A DNA stretch of 64,000 bases from Sporisorium sorghi (GCA_023212695.1 JALCCG010000006.1:62001-126000), one strand, 5' to 3'; shown: positions 43,580-52,640, counted from the first letter of the stretch. Notes: a model not told the origin generated them from the sequence alone. A program made the numbers and translations.

Positions 43580-44948
43580 TACAATTATAAACCTCCTTCA
43601 TCAATTGGGAGTATCTTCGGAGATCTGATTGATCGATCTCATGCCGAATATGTTCGATTGTCGAGCAGCATTTTACTATATTAGCTATATTATTAATTTT
43701 ATACGAAACATTTAAACTATCCAATATAAATCCTGTGCCCTTATGGATATTTCCTTGATTTATATAATATTCACCAATTTCGGCGAGGAAGATGGCAAAG
43801 CGATTATTTATTATTTGTTGGTTATAACTTCCTACCACGCATCCCTGCTCATATTGCTCTCTTATAACACTCTCATATTGTTCTAGATACTTATCAATGT
43901 TCCAATGATGTACAATAGCTGCGTGTATAATTCTAAAAAGTGCCCTTAATATTTCATTTTCAAGAGAAGAAATATACTCAATATACTCGTCGATTACTTG
44001 AAAGTCTCCATTCATTACTTGATATAGATAGCGATTTCCTTTGGCCCACCTGATGAATTTTTTCTTAATATCTTCGGAAACTTTATCTGATTCTTTGATC
44101 CAAGTTTGATCTTCGTAACAGGAAACATAGAATAAAGCTTCATTATAATTAGATTTTTCTGCTGCTATTGAGCCTAGTAGCAAATCAGAGTATAGGATAT
44201 AACCGAATAAAGGTTTTTTAGGAGTTGAATTGTTCTTCTTATTTTTAGATTTGTTATGATTTTGTGCGTTATAAAGAAATCTCGAAATTCTCCCCATTTC
44301 CCGGGCATAGTATTTAGCTTTATCCCATTTTTGGAGGGAAAGTAGAGTATTGGTTAGATCTTCTAGAGCGTCCAATTGTACTACTTCAGGAAGGCGCTGA
44401 ACGTATGCTTCAAACTGTATTGTACAGTCTAAGTTATGTTCCTGATCCGAGTTTAAGGAGCATGTAAATATTCTATACTGACACATGCCTAATCTCTCGG
44501 AATGTTGGTATTTTTCACTCTCGGCAACCTTCTTGTATATGATCATGGCTGCTTCTCGATCTCCCTTACGATATAGCGCTTCTGCGCTATCAAAGAGCAA
44601 AGAAGAATAAGTTAAATTATCCATCATCATACCAATAACGTGATCTAAGCATTTAAGTTTGTCTAGTTCGGCACAACGCATGATAAATGGGCCAAGTCGT
44701 CTCCAATTTGGAGATGATTGAATGATACATTCATTCGCATATAAGGAATAAAAATATCCCTCTTCCAAATTCATGGCCTCAGTAATTAAATCCAGGTTGG
44801 AGACGGAAAGGGGCTGTTGCCCTTTTATGAATCGGCTGAGAGTTCCTGAATTAATCCTCGATTTATTTGCAAAAGAGGAAATGCTGAGATTTTCCCTATT
44901 TAGGTATCGTAAGAGTTCCGTACTTATCGTTGTGTCTGTAGGTATCAA
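43542..44948 (-). CDS. HTH-TPR regulator of the RNPP type (probable peptide-pheromone receptor)
   Basis: 468 residues from a TTG start with GGAGGGG 7 bases upstream. Residues 10-60 form an XRE-type HTH (LSISSFANKSRINSGTLSRF). The remaining ~400 residues are helical TPR-like repeats (EALYRKGDREAAMIIYKKVA, YYINQGNIHKGTGFILDSLN), as in PlcR, NprR and AimR. A Lys/Asn-rich loop near residues 235-247 interrupts the repeats. It probably binds a re-imported peptide and changes its DNA binding. Its gene overlaps the pro-peptide gene. Confidence 0.83.
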   Translation of the reverse strand: MIPTDTTISTELLRYLNRENLSISSFANKSRINSGTLSRFIKGQQPLSVSNLDLITEAMNLEEGYFYSLYANECIIQSSPNWRRLGPFIMRCAELDKLKCLDHVIGMMMDNLTYSSLLFDSAEALYRKGDREAAMIIYKKVAESEKYQHSERLGMCQYRIFTCSLNSDQEHNLDCTIQFEAYVQRLPEVVQLDALEDLTNTLLSLQKWDKAKYYAREMGRISRFLYNAQNHNKSKNKKNNSTPKKPLFGYILYSDLLLGSIAAEKSNYNEALFYVSCYEDQTWIKESDKVSEDIKKKFIRWAKGNRYLYQVMNGDFQVIDEYIEYISSLENEILRALFRIIHAAIVHHWNIDKYLEQYESVIREQYEQGCVVGSYNQQIINNRFAIFLAEIGEYYINQGNIHKGTGFILDSLNVSYKINNIANIVKCCSTIEHIRHEIDQSDLRRYSQLMKEVYNCNEKKVDGYCVHS

Positions 44949-45339
44949 GGATATCCCCCTCCAGATTTAAATTCCATATTCAGGAAAATAACGTATATAA
45001 GTAATTTAATGCATAATACACCATTGGTCAATAACTTTATAGTAGGATTAGAAAGATAAGTTAAATTAAAGAGAAATACGTAGTTAGTAATTGATTCTTC
45101 AAAATTTATAGAGAACTAAAATGCGTCCTTAGAAGCTACATTAAATAAAGCCTTTAGTATTAATAGACAGATTTCAGTTTTTGGTTGAACTATTAAAATA
45201 GTCTTATAAGATGGCTGTAGATGATCACTATATCCATATATGAAAAATTATTAATGCTTCTAGAATTTGCTCAACTGCAGCAAGCGCTTATCTAACTGAA
45301 CAGGGTGAATCATCATTACATGTAGAACGGAGCTTTCTT
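44949..45339. other. AT-rich divergent intergenic region
   Basis: 390 bases between the regulator and the NERD gene. It must hold promoters for both directions, but I cannot pick a convincing one. No gene seen. Confidence 0.5.
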
Positions 45340-46038
45340 ATGTTTGAAAAATTAAAGTCATTGTTTAAATCCTCTGATAACCCAAAGAAAAAATCGGCTC
45401 AACAAACGAATAAAGCCAAAACTTCAGGAAACAACGACAAACCAAAGGTTCAACCTACTCGAATTGGTGAGCTGGGTGAGCATAAGATTAATATTCAACT
45501 AGACCAACTCCCCAAAGGATGTAAATATGTAAATGATTTAATGGTGACGAATTCGAAGTCCCGTACGGGTTATTCGCAGATTGACCATGTGGTAATCACG
45601 CCGCAAGGATTGTTCGTCATCGAGACGAAGAACTACACCGGAGAGATTAAGGGAATTAGAGAGAATAAATCATGGACGGTAAGTAACCGATTTAAAATGT
45701 ATAATCCTTTTATGCAAAATTACGGCCATATTCAAGCGATTAAAAGTTTGCTCCCTGACTACCAAAAGAGCCGTTTCATTTCACTGGTTTCTTTTACGAT
45801 GCGGTGTAGATTCAGCGTAGATCCGGAGCTTAGAAAAATCCAATCGGACGAACTGATTGTGTACGATGTTGAGCTGTCCGAATATATTCAGCGAAAAATG
45901 AATCGGATTCAAGCGGAGAAGATGGAAACCGTTCTAGCGGAAGCTGATATTCAGAAGATCTATCAATCATTGATTGAGGCGAACATCACTGATCCGAAGA
46001 TTCGAGCTGAGCATGTAGAAAAGACGAAATTACGTTAG
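45340..46038 (+). CDS. NERD-domain protein (nuclease-related domain)
   Basis: 232 residues. A Lys/Ser/Gln-rich N-terminal tail of about 40 residues is followed by the NERD domain, with IGELGEHKINIQLDQLP, the catalytic-type core SQIDHVVITPQGLFVIETKN, and YNPFMQNYGHIQAIKSLL. The D...ExK pattern (QIDH, ETK) is that of restriction-fold nucleases. NERD proteins are common in accessory regions and are thought to process DNA. Confidence 0.88.
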   Translation: MFEKLKSLFKSSDNPKKKSAQQTNKAKTSGNNDKPKVQPTRIGELGEHKINIQLDQLPKGCKYVNDLMVTNSKSRTGYSQIDHVVITPQGLFVIETKNYTGEIKGIRENKSWTVSNRFKMYNPFMQNYGHIQAIKSLLPDYQKSRFISLVSFTMRCRFSVDPELRKIQSDELIVYDVELSEYIQRKMNRIQAEKMETVLAEADIQKIYQSLIEANITDPKIRAEHVEKTKLR

Positions 46039-46080
46039 TATCAAAGAAGATATGATAACACTAGAAATGAGGGCTTATAT

Positions 46081-46653
46081 ATGAAAGGCAAATTCTCTAC
46101 AGAGGCATTATTGCTGAGCTTGGCAGTTTTTTTTTCGTTTACGGGTGATGTCTCTGCTGCAGTAAAGAAACCGAAGGATATCTTTGCTGAAAAGTATCCT
46201 AATGAAGTGGTTAAGATCGTCAAAACCGATGACCTTAACAATGACAAGAAAAAAGAATCGTTTATTCTCACTGAATCGGGTAATTTTTATCTAATTAACT
46301 CAAAGGGACAAGTTGTTTTAATTAACACAGGTATTATAAGTGATGAAGATTTTAAGCAATCGACGATCCAAGTGTTTACAGTATCGAAGACCGAGAAACA
46401 TGTGGCTGTTACGTTCTCTTATTTCCCCTCAAATACACAACTATATGTATATCGACTTCAGTATGGGAGCTTGAGTAAAACTCTTCAATTAATGGGAGAT
46501 CTGGGAGTTTACATTGATTCAAAGGGTAAAGTACATCAGTACTGGAAGAATCATAGAATCGAAGGCGGCTGGGATCTGGCAGAGGGAATATTCACCTGGA
46601 GTACAAAGACCAATAAGTACAAAGGTTCAGGAAAATACGTGCGACAGAGTTAA
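46081..46653 (+). CDS. Secreted protein of unknown function
   Basis: 190 residues with a signal peptide (MKGKFSTEALLLSLAVFFSF, cleavage near DVSAA). The rest is a beta-rich domain with repeated strands (ESFILTESGNFYLINSKGQV, TQLYVYRLQYGSLSKTL), perhaps a propeller fragment. No family recognised. GAGGG precedes ATG. Confidence 0.7.
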   Translation: MKGKFSTEALLLSLAVFFSFTGDVSAAVKKPKDIFAEKYPNEVVKIVKTDDLNNDKKKESFILTESGNFYLINSKGQVVLINTGIISDEDFKQSTIQVFTVSKTEKHVAVTFSYFPSNTQLYVYRLQYGSLSKTLQLMGDLGVYIDSKGKVHQYWKNHRIEGGWDLAEGIFTWSTKTNKYKGSGKYVRQS

Positions 46654-46838
46654 TCCTAAGGAGATATAGTGCATGTGGAATGTTGCACACTGTTATTAAG
46701 GAAAGGCTAAGTCGAAGCCCATGTGAGTAAACTGGAGGGTAGCGGAAGGCTACCCCACCAAATACAAATGAAAATATTAATTGATGTGGAATCCTTCGCT
46801 TTACTCTGTCTTCCCATAACTTTAGAAATTTAGTTATT

Positions 46839-46922
46839 TTAAATCAAACTTCCCTGTCACTATAGTGTCATTGCCATAAAACTGCCGCGAAATACGGGTA
46901 GTCGGGCTTTGAGAAAATAGGA
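46839..46922 (+). ncRNA. Conserved structured 5' leader element, copy 1
   Basis: About 84 bases directly before the ribosome site of the lipoprotein gene at 46935. It shares with the copy at 49093 the blocks TTTTAAATCAAACT, CACTATAG, CATTGCCATAAA, CTGCCGCGAAA, ACGGGTA and GGCTTT. A closing stem, a CAC-TATA-GTG hairpin and a CTGCC/GGGTAG hairpin can form. It resembles a riboswitch in size and placement, but I cannot match it to a known class. Confidence 0.6.
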
Positions 46923-46934
46923 GGATTCAACCTA

Positions 46935-47402
46935 ATGAAGAATCTCTCTCGCGGAATTTTATCTTTATGTTTAATCGGAGCATTACTTCTCTCTGCATGC
47001 GGGAAATCAGATGACACTGACACTGTTTCTAATAGCGAAGAACCTACCACCACAACAAGCCTAGCAACTTCAACCAACAATACACCAACAAACACAGAAA
47101 GTCTGATCGAACCAGTCGAGAAAGAAGCAATTAAGGTCATTACAGCAGCCGATTTTAAGAAAGGCGTCTCTATTGACTTTGACAAATATAAAGGCAGCTT
47201 CTTTGACGACAACATTATCTCCAAATTAAGGAACAATCTTGAATCGGTTGTGGAGAACAACAAAGAAACGTTTAAAGAGAATCTGAATAAGGAGTCTTTG
47301 GAATCTATAAGAGAAGGCTTCTATTACACAAACGAAAGCGATCAATTTATGTTCTATGATTTGGATCTCATAGAAAAAGTCGATCAACCAGAACAAAATT
47401 AG
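46935..47402 (+). CDS. Small lipoprotein, probably frameshifted near its 3' end
   Basis: A lipoprotein signal ends at C22 (ALLLSAC), then a Thr/Ser/Asn-rich linker to about residue 60 and an unassigned domain. The frame ends at 47402. The +1 frame continues without a stop from there to 47517 and encodes protein-like sequence (GITYFFTKNEAGGWGIENID), followed directly by a terminator. A one-base indel near 47380-47400, real or a sequencing error in the A-rich stretch, best explains this. GGAGGA precedes ATG, just after the structured leader. Confidence 0.72.
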   Translation: MKNLSRGILSLCLIGALLLSACGKSDDTDTVSNSEEPTTTTSLATSTNNTPTNTESLIEPVEKEAIKVITAADFKKGVSIDFDKYKGSFFDDNIISKLRNNLESVVENNKETFKENLNKESLESIREGFYYTNESDQFMFYDLDLIEKVDQPEQN

Positions 47403-47535
47403 AGTAGGCGTGCGCTTTGCAAAAAAATCCTCAGACGGGAGTGTTGAAAATCAAGGAATTACCTACTTCTTTACTAAAAACGAAGCAGGAGGATGGGGTA
47501 TTGAAAATATAGATTAAAACCCATACAAAAAATAG

Positions 47536-47562
47536 AGGCGGCTCCTCGTAAGGAACCGCCTT
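47536..47562 (+). terminator. Terminator after the lipoprotein gene
   Basis: AGGCGGCTCC and GGAACCGCCT pair with one mismatch around six bases, followed by T-rich sequence. It supports 47517 as the original end of the gene. Confidence 0.75.
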
Positions 47563-47857
47563 GTTGTTGTTTAAGTAAATTCGTTATCTCAGGATCGGCA
47601 GTAATGCGGACTTCCGGATATTACTCCTTATAAGTTTGGACGTATTGGTAAACGTCCGCTGCCGTTTCTAATGATCAGGTGCAGTCTGCCGGTCGCTTTT
47701 CATGCCGTTGTATTGTTTGAATTGTAATAATCTGATTAAAAAAATTATGGAATTAACTTAAAAAAACGGAAATAAAGTAAGATCATAGCACATTTAAAAC
47801 CTGTGGCATGTCTCATGGGAGCGCTACAGATAAATAAAAAAACAAGGAGGTTTGAAA
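47563..47857. other. Leader region of the lysozyme-like gene
   Basis: About 295 bases with no gene. CTGTGGC/GCTACAG (near 47802-47829) can form a 7-bp stem just before the ribosome site AAGGAGG. It does not resemble the leader element of the neighbouring genes. Confidence 0.4.
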
Positions 47858-48874
47858 ATGACTAATAAAAGGTTTCCTTTTAAGCGCTTATCACTTTTGG
47901 TAATTTTAGCAGTATTTCTATTCACATTCTGTGCAGCCTTACCATCAGTAAACGCAGCCGCTAGAGGAGCATGGGCTCCAAATACCGCATATGCAGTAAA
48001 TGACACAGTAACCTATAGTGGAAGCACTTATACTTGTCTTCAGGCACATACTTCTCTCGTAGGTTGGGAACCGTCCAATGTTCCCGCTTTATGGCAGAAA
48101 GGCGGTAGCGACGGAACTACGCCACCAACCCCACCACCGACAACGAATGGAGTAACATTCTATGCAGATATAAACTATGGAGGAAAAGCAGTGACACTCG
48201 GGATAGGCAATTATACACTGTCTCAGTTGAACGCAAACGGAATTCCGAATGACTGGATGTCGTCTCTTAAGGTTCCAAGCGGTTGGACGGTTGAAGTATA
48301 TGAGAATGATAATTTTGGAGGAACAAAGTGGACCTTTACTTCAGATTCTTCCTGGGTTGGCAACACGATCAATGACAAAATGTCATCGGTCAAGATTTAT
48401 ACGGGTTCACCATCTCCTATAGTAACAAAGCCTGCCGAGGTTCCGAGCCATATATGGACATATGTCATGAATGCGGACAATGCCTATGGGAAAGGCGGAG
48501 ATTTTGCTTTATTGCTAAGTGCTGTTATCAAAAAGGAAAGCAGCTTTGGAGCAGGTTTACCAGGTAGTCCATCGGCCGGCGACGGATTGATGCAGGTAGA
48601 ACCAAACACACGCAATGCGTATTTATCTCAATTCAGCTCAAAATTTGGCCGTGCGTATAATCATAGCAGTGAACAAGATCAGGTATATCTGGGTGCGTTG
48701 ATTTTAAATGAGAAGATTACGAAGTTTGGAAATATCTACAACGGATTATTACACTACAACGGTGGAGATAACTGGTATCCGGGAGCTACGGATTCTTATG
48801 GCCGTCCTATTCTGGCAGATCAATATGCAGATGCAGTTTACGCTACTTATAAGGGCTATGGCGGAAAGAATTAA
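47858..48874 (+). CDS. Secreted chitin-binding, crystallin-fold, lysozyme-like (SLT) enzyme
   Basis: 338 residues from ATG 47858 (AAGGAGG upstream; TTG 47852 rejected). Order of parts: signal peptide to about residue 36 (ALPSVNAAA); a CBM5/12 chitin-binding module at 38-80 (APNTAYAVNDTVTYSGSTYT); a Thr/Pro linker; a beta/gamma-crystallin module at 98-185 (VTFYADINYGGKAVTLGIGN, YENDNFGGTKWTF); and a lysozyme-like transglycosylase domain at 195-338. The catalytic Glu is at about residue 227 (AVIKKESSFGAG). It would cleave peptidoglycan or chitin outside the cell. The combination of modules is unusual. Confidence 0.88.
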   Translation: MTNKRFPFKRLSLLVILAVFLFTFCAALPSVNAAARGAWAPNTAYAVNDTVTYSGSTYTCLQAHTSLVGWEPSNVPALWQKGGSDGTTPPTPPPTTNGVTFYADINYGGKAVTLGIGNYTLSQLNANGIPNDWMSSLKVPSGWTVEVYENDNFGGTKWTFTSDSSWVGNTINDKMSSVKIYTGSPSPIVTKPAEVPSHIWTYVMNADNAYGKGGDFALLLSAVIKKESSFGAGLPGSPSAGDGLMQVEPNTRNAYLSQFSSKFGRAYNHSSEQDQVYLGALILNEKITKFGNIYNGLLHYNGGDNWYPGATDSYGRPILADQYADAVYATYKGYGGKN

Positions 48875-49092
48875 GGTGTTATGCCATGAAGAATAGCCTC
48901 AGTATGGATACAATCTTATAAACAAATTAAGAAGACGAATTATGACAAGACACTGAGAAATTCTAAGGAATATAGGATCGAACTAAGAGAACTGCCATTC
49001 ATGGCGGTTCTCTTGTTTCCGTATATGACCATAATCATGGTATGATAGACCTTCACCTAAGGGAAATATTTTACCTTTAGAATATATGTTGT

Positions 49093-49180
49093 TTTTAAAT
49101 CAAACTAGCCTGGCACTATAGGTGCCATTGCCATAAATCTGCCGCGAAACACGGGTAATCAGGCTTTAAGAATATAGGGG
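49093..49180 (+). ncRNA. Conserved structured 5' leader element, copy 2
   Basis: About 88 bases ending at the ribosome site GGGGGA of the gene at 49187. Closing stem AGCCTG/CAGGCT and hairpin GGCAC-TATAG-GTGCC are better paired than in copy 1, and the changed bases keep pairing in several positions. The loop sequence between hairpins (CATTGCCATAAA) and CTGCCGCGAAA are unchanged. Confidence 0.62.
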
Positions 49181-49186
49181 GATGAC

Positions 49187-49756
49187 ATGTCCTGGAGCAA
49201 ATTAAAGCAACAACTGGAGAGTTTTCTCTCTCCTGCGTTACACGGAAGGGTCGAATACCGGGCAACCAGTTATCGTTATCTACCTGATAAATCCGGAAAT
49301 TGTTATCTTGCCGTAGATAAAAAGAACGTCCTTAATATGAGTGATACAACGGGCTTCATCCGATGGTATCAGACAGAGCAGGAAATTAAGAATGATCCGA
49401 ATATCCAAATTCCGATCAGCCACGAGGAAATTGAAGCGATCAGACAGGATACCAAGGGGACCGTTCCCGAGGATCGTCTTCAAGTCATTGCAAGAAGCCG
49501 GAAAATTTCAGAGCTTGCAAAAGAGCTTTTGTCCGCGCAGGCCGCATTAAGTAAATCCAATTTTACTGTGGTAGCTACTACGTTTTTATCGACTTCTATA
49601 GATGAAAGCTTGGAGAGCAATGATATCTTATTGAATATTTTAGCTTTGGTGGACAGACGAGTTGGCAAAAAGCGAATTTTAAACATGAGCGAGAAAATGA
49701 AGTTAAAGCATCCGATTGTGCAGTATTTTTATGAATTGCGGCGCAATACGTTATGA
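49187..49756 (+). CDS. SF0329-like protein of unknown function
   Basis: 189 residues without export signal. The start MSWSKLKQQLESFLSPAL and the block GRVEYRATSYRYLPDKSGNC resemble the small SF0329-type family of Firmicutes, recalled from general knowledge and not certain. It is controlled by the leader element just upstream. A shortened relative lies at 51315. Confidence 0.65.
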   Translation: MSWSKLKQQLESFLSPALHGRVEYRATSYRYLPDKSGNCYLAVDKKNVLNMSDTTGFIRWYQTEQEIKNDPNIQIPISHEEIEAIRQDTKGTVPEDRLQVIARSRKISELAKELLSAQAALSKSNFTVVATTFLSTSIDESLESNDILLNILALVDRRVGKKRILNMSEKMKLKHPIVQYFYELRRNTL

Positions 49757-49949
49757 ACATGAACTTGCATTGACGTGAGCACATCGTTTTTAGGAGTGTA
49801 TTCACTGCTGCTACGATTAACATATACTGCCGTTTGATTTATGTTGCTTAAACATGCTATAAGTTAGGAAAAAGCAAGAGTTTGAACAGTTTGTATTTAC
49901 TATTTCGGGATGAAGATTTTTCCTGGTTATTTAAAGAGGGGTATTGGAT

Positions 49950-50939
49950 ATGACGGATAATTTTTGGCGTGATTTGCCACGACCTTTTTTTGTACTGGCG
50001 CCCATGGAAGATGTGACGGATGTTGTGTTTCGTCATGTCGTAAGTGAAGCAGCCAGGCCGGACGTGTTTTTTACGGAGTTTGCGAATACCGAGAGCTACT
50101 GTCACCCGGAGGGGAACCACAGTGTGCGCGGACGTTTGACTTTTACAGAGGATGAACAGCCCATGGTAGCCCATATCTGGGGAGATAAGCCGGAATATTT
50201 TCGTCAGATGAGTATCGGCATGGCGAAGGAAGGCTTTAAAGGCATCGATATTAATATGGGTTGTCCTGTAGCGAATGTAGCTGAGAATGGGAAGGGAAGC
50301 GGTCTGATCTGCCGTCCCGACATTGCAGCGGAACTTATCCAGGCCGCCAAAGCCGGGGGACTTCCCGTCAGTGTAAAAACAAGGCTCGGTTTTAGCAGCG
50401 TAGACGAATGGCGCGGCTGGTTAACCCATATCTTGAAACAAGACATTGTGAATCTGTCCATTCATCTGCGAACAAGAGAGGAAATGAGCAAGGTAGATGC
50501 TCACTGGGAACTGATTCCGGAGATTAAGAAACTTCGTGATGAGGTGGCACCTGATACACTGCTGACCATTAACGGAGATATTCCGGACCGTCAGACTGGC
50601 CTTAAGCTCGCTGAACAATACGGCGTGGATGGCATTATGATTGGCCGCGGCATTTTTCAGAATCCGTTTGCTTTTGAGAAGGAGCCGAAGGAACACAGCA
50701 GTGAGGAATTGCTTGATCTGCTGCGGCTGCATCTGGATCTCCATGATCAATATTCTGCACTGCTGCCACGTTCGTTCAGCCCTCTCGCCCGTTTCTTCAA
50801 AATCTATGTCCGTGGATTTCGAGGGGCAAGTGAACTCAGAAATAGCTTAATGAACGCTAAGTCAACAAGTGAAGTACGTGCGCTGCTCGATGAGTTTGGA
50901 AGCAAGGATCATGATGAGGCAGATGAACGCGGAAATTAA
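49950..50939 (+). CDS. dus: tRNA-dihydrouridine synthase
   Basis: 329 residues from ATG 49950 (GAGGGG at 9 bases; TTG 49944 rejected). An FMN-binding TIM barrel starts [15 protein letters not shown]. The conserved [18 protein letters not shown] contains the catalytic Cys (near residue 108), SVKTRLGF contributes an FMN-binding Lys, and [13 protein letters not shown] binds phosphate. A C-terminal helical domain recognises tRNA. It reduces uridine to dihydrouridine in tRNA D-loops. Composition is core-like, unlike its neighbours. Confidence 0.94.
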   Translation: MTDNFWRDLPRPFFVLAPMEDVTDVVFRHVVSEAARPDVFFTEFANTESYCHPEGNHSVRGRLTFTEDEQPMVAHIWGDKPEYFRQMSIGMAKEGFKGIDINMGCPVANVAENGKGSGLICRPDIAAELIQAAKAGGLPVSVKTRLGFSSVDEWRGWLTHILKQDIVNLSIHLRTREEMSKVDAHWELIPEIKKLRDEVAPDTLLTINGDIPDRQTGLKLAEQYGVDGIMIGRGIFQNPFAFEKEPKEHSSEELLDLLRLHLDLHDQYSALLPRSFSPLARFFKIYVRGFRGASELRNSLMNAKSTSEVRALLDEFGSKDHDEADERGN

Positions 50940-51314
50940 ATTAATTGGCTGGAGAAACAACAAACGAGTGGCATAGCTTTTTGTTTGTGAATACTCAAGC
51001 TTTGGCAAAAAATGGAGCCGCTTTCATCGCATAGCTATGTATTTGTTGAGTGGAACAGGGTGCTTCAAGAGAACAAGTAACATTTTGAAAAACATGGCTG
51101 ACTTGGCTGTGTTTTTTCTTTTGGAAACAGCAGAGAAGAATGATTAGCAGAAATACTGGTAGAGGAATGACTTATTGAACAGAAACTCCGTCAACAGCAT
51201 ACATTACCTTATTTGTTCTCAAATTTGATCATAGAGGATAAGTGCTGGTTATTGTTGATGGATATAGATAGGCCACCTCAAGGATGGTTATGAATATCAA
51301 ACAAGGAGAAACCT
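50940..51314. other. Intergenic stretch without a gene
   Basis: 375 bases. A weak hairpin (AAAACATGG...TGTGTTTTTT, 51088-51121) may end the dus transcript. Unlike the intact paralogue at 49187, the shortened gene that follows has no copy of the leader element. Confidence 0.45.
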
Positions 51315-51525
51315 ATGTCTTGGAGTAAATTGAAACAGCACTTGGAGCAATTTTACAGTATAGAGGTAAGTCTGGAGAGCCATGTTATCTTGTTGAATAA
51401 TCTTCCTTTGGAAGACAGACGAGTTGACAAAAAACGAGTTCTGAACATATCCAAGAAAATAAAGTTAAAGCATCCAGCCTCGTGCAGTATTTTTATGGAT
51501 TACGGCGTAGTACATTTGTGAAACC
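51315..51525 (+). pseudogene. Truncated, frameshifted copy of the gene at 49187
   Basis: MSWSKLKQHLEQF matches the first residues of the 49187 protein. The frame then jumps across a deletion of about 110 codons to SIEVSLESHVILLNNL...KKIKLKHP, matching its last third. A frameshift follows the Pro, since the original reads KHPIVQYFYELRR. Not functional. Confidence 0.85.
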
Positions 51526-51542
51526 GTTAAGATGATATGCGA

Positions 51543-51640
51543 GATAGCGGATGCCTGCAAAATGCCACGCGTGGCGGGCCGCTATCTTAGCCGGAGATAC
51601 CTTTGTCTATGGGGGAGGACGTTACTGCGTCCTCCTTTTA
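51543..51640 (+). other. Nested hairpin followed by a terminator (possible short RNA)
   Basis: GATAGCGG and CCGCTATC enclose a smaller GCCACGCGTGGC hairpin. Thirty bases later GGAGGACG/CGTCCTCC with TTTTA forms a terminator (51614-51639). No ribosome site precedes the short frame through it. A small structured RNA or a decayed gene end are both possible. Confidence 0.4.
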
Positions 51641-51829
51641 ATTTGCCTTAAATCATCAAAGGTGAATCTGTTCAGCGATACGTTGCATCATAAACGGCGG
51701 AACGCTCATACCGCACACGTAATGTACATCCGAATCAATGAAATCATAGTTGCTCGGAAAGATCTGCATCCAAATGATATCCGTATCAGAGATCTGTTAC
51801 GGTACGTCATCGCGTAGGATGGTTGGCTA

Positions 51830-52640
51830 GCGTGTTCGCGATTTTTGATTCTTAACCAGTATAGTGTTGAAGTTGCTAGTTTTTCCCTCTTCGCGTTCAG
51901 TCACATCTCCCATGTTTTGGTCAGGAGGACGTTTCTTGTACCAACGCTGGAAAGTCTTACTTTCTGGATTAGTTGGCGGTCCCTGATCGGCCCGAATCTC
52001 CCTATACTGTATAGGCGCCTCATTGAATTTCAATTTAAGTTTCGGGAAAGGTGTGTCTTCCGGTGCGGCCACAAAGAAGACTCGCTCACGTTTCTGTGGG
52101 ACCCCTATCGTTGCTGAATTAAGTAGGAATAACTGCGGCTTGTATCCGATTTGTCTCGTGCCCTATAAGACCAGACTAACGAATCCTTTTGCCTTACCAA
52201 TAAGCTTACCTTTAACGTTCTCTGCCACGATCACACGGGACTGGAGCTTCTCGGCCACATCGAGAAATCAAAGAATTGATTCATCTAACTGCTGACAGCC
52301 GGACACCTTATTAAGTGCGAGATTAAGATGACGTTCCTGTTGATCATCTAGATCGAAGACACTCACGGCCAACTCCATATGTCATTGTTCATGGACCATG
52401 ATCTTATACCGCTGATGACCGCCGACCATGTTGTCGGTACACTTGTTCCAAACGATCGGCTCTACATAGACGAATTCCTCAATGCTACGCTTCAAATTTC
52501 CATATTTTGAATATATCGGTTGTAAATCCACTCTTGGGTTGTAAGATGCTGCATTGATTTGATTAATCGGCACGATTCGAATGTTCACTTCTATCACCTC
52601 GTAAATGTTTTCAGGGCCCCTTAATAAAGTCATGGACATG
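51830..52640 (-). pseudogene. Remnant of phage ParB-domain and C5-methyltransferase genes
   Basis: Minus-strand pieces: NIRIVPINQINAASYNPRVD and VGGHQRYKI are a ParB-type nuclease domain. ELAVSVFDLDDQQERHLNLA continues it. Then VIVAENVKGKLIG (C5 methylase motif VI) and IGVPQKRERVFFVAAPEDT (motif VIII) follow after stops and an internal deletion. The tail to 51830 is the methylase target region. A dead phage segment, separate from the integrase remnant at 34-36 kb. Confidence 0.75.

Noticed and set aside
46839..46922. c-di-GMP-I riboswitch
   Set aside because: A weak likeness around GCGAAA...ACGGGT, but the conserved GGACGCAAAGCC core and GNRA-receptor layout are not present. Left unassigned.
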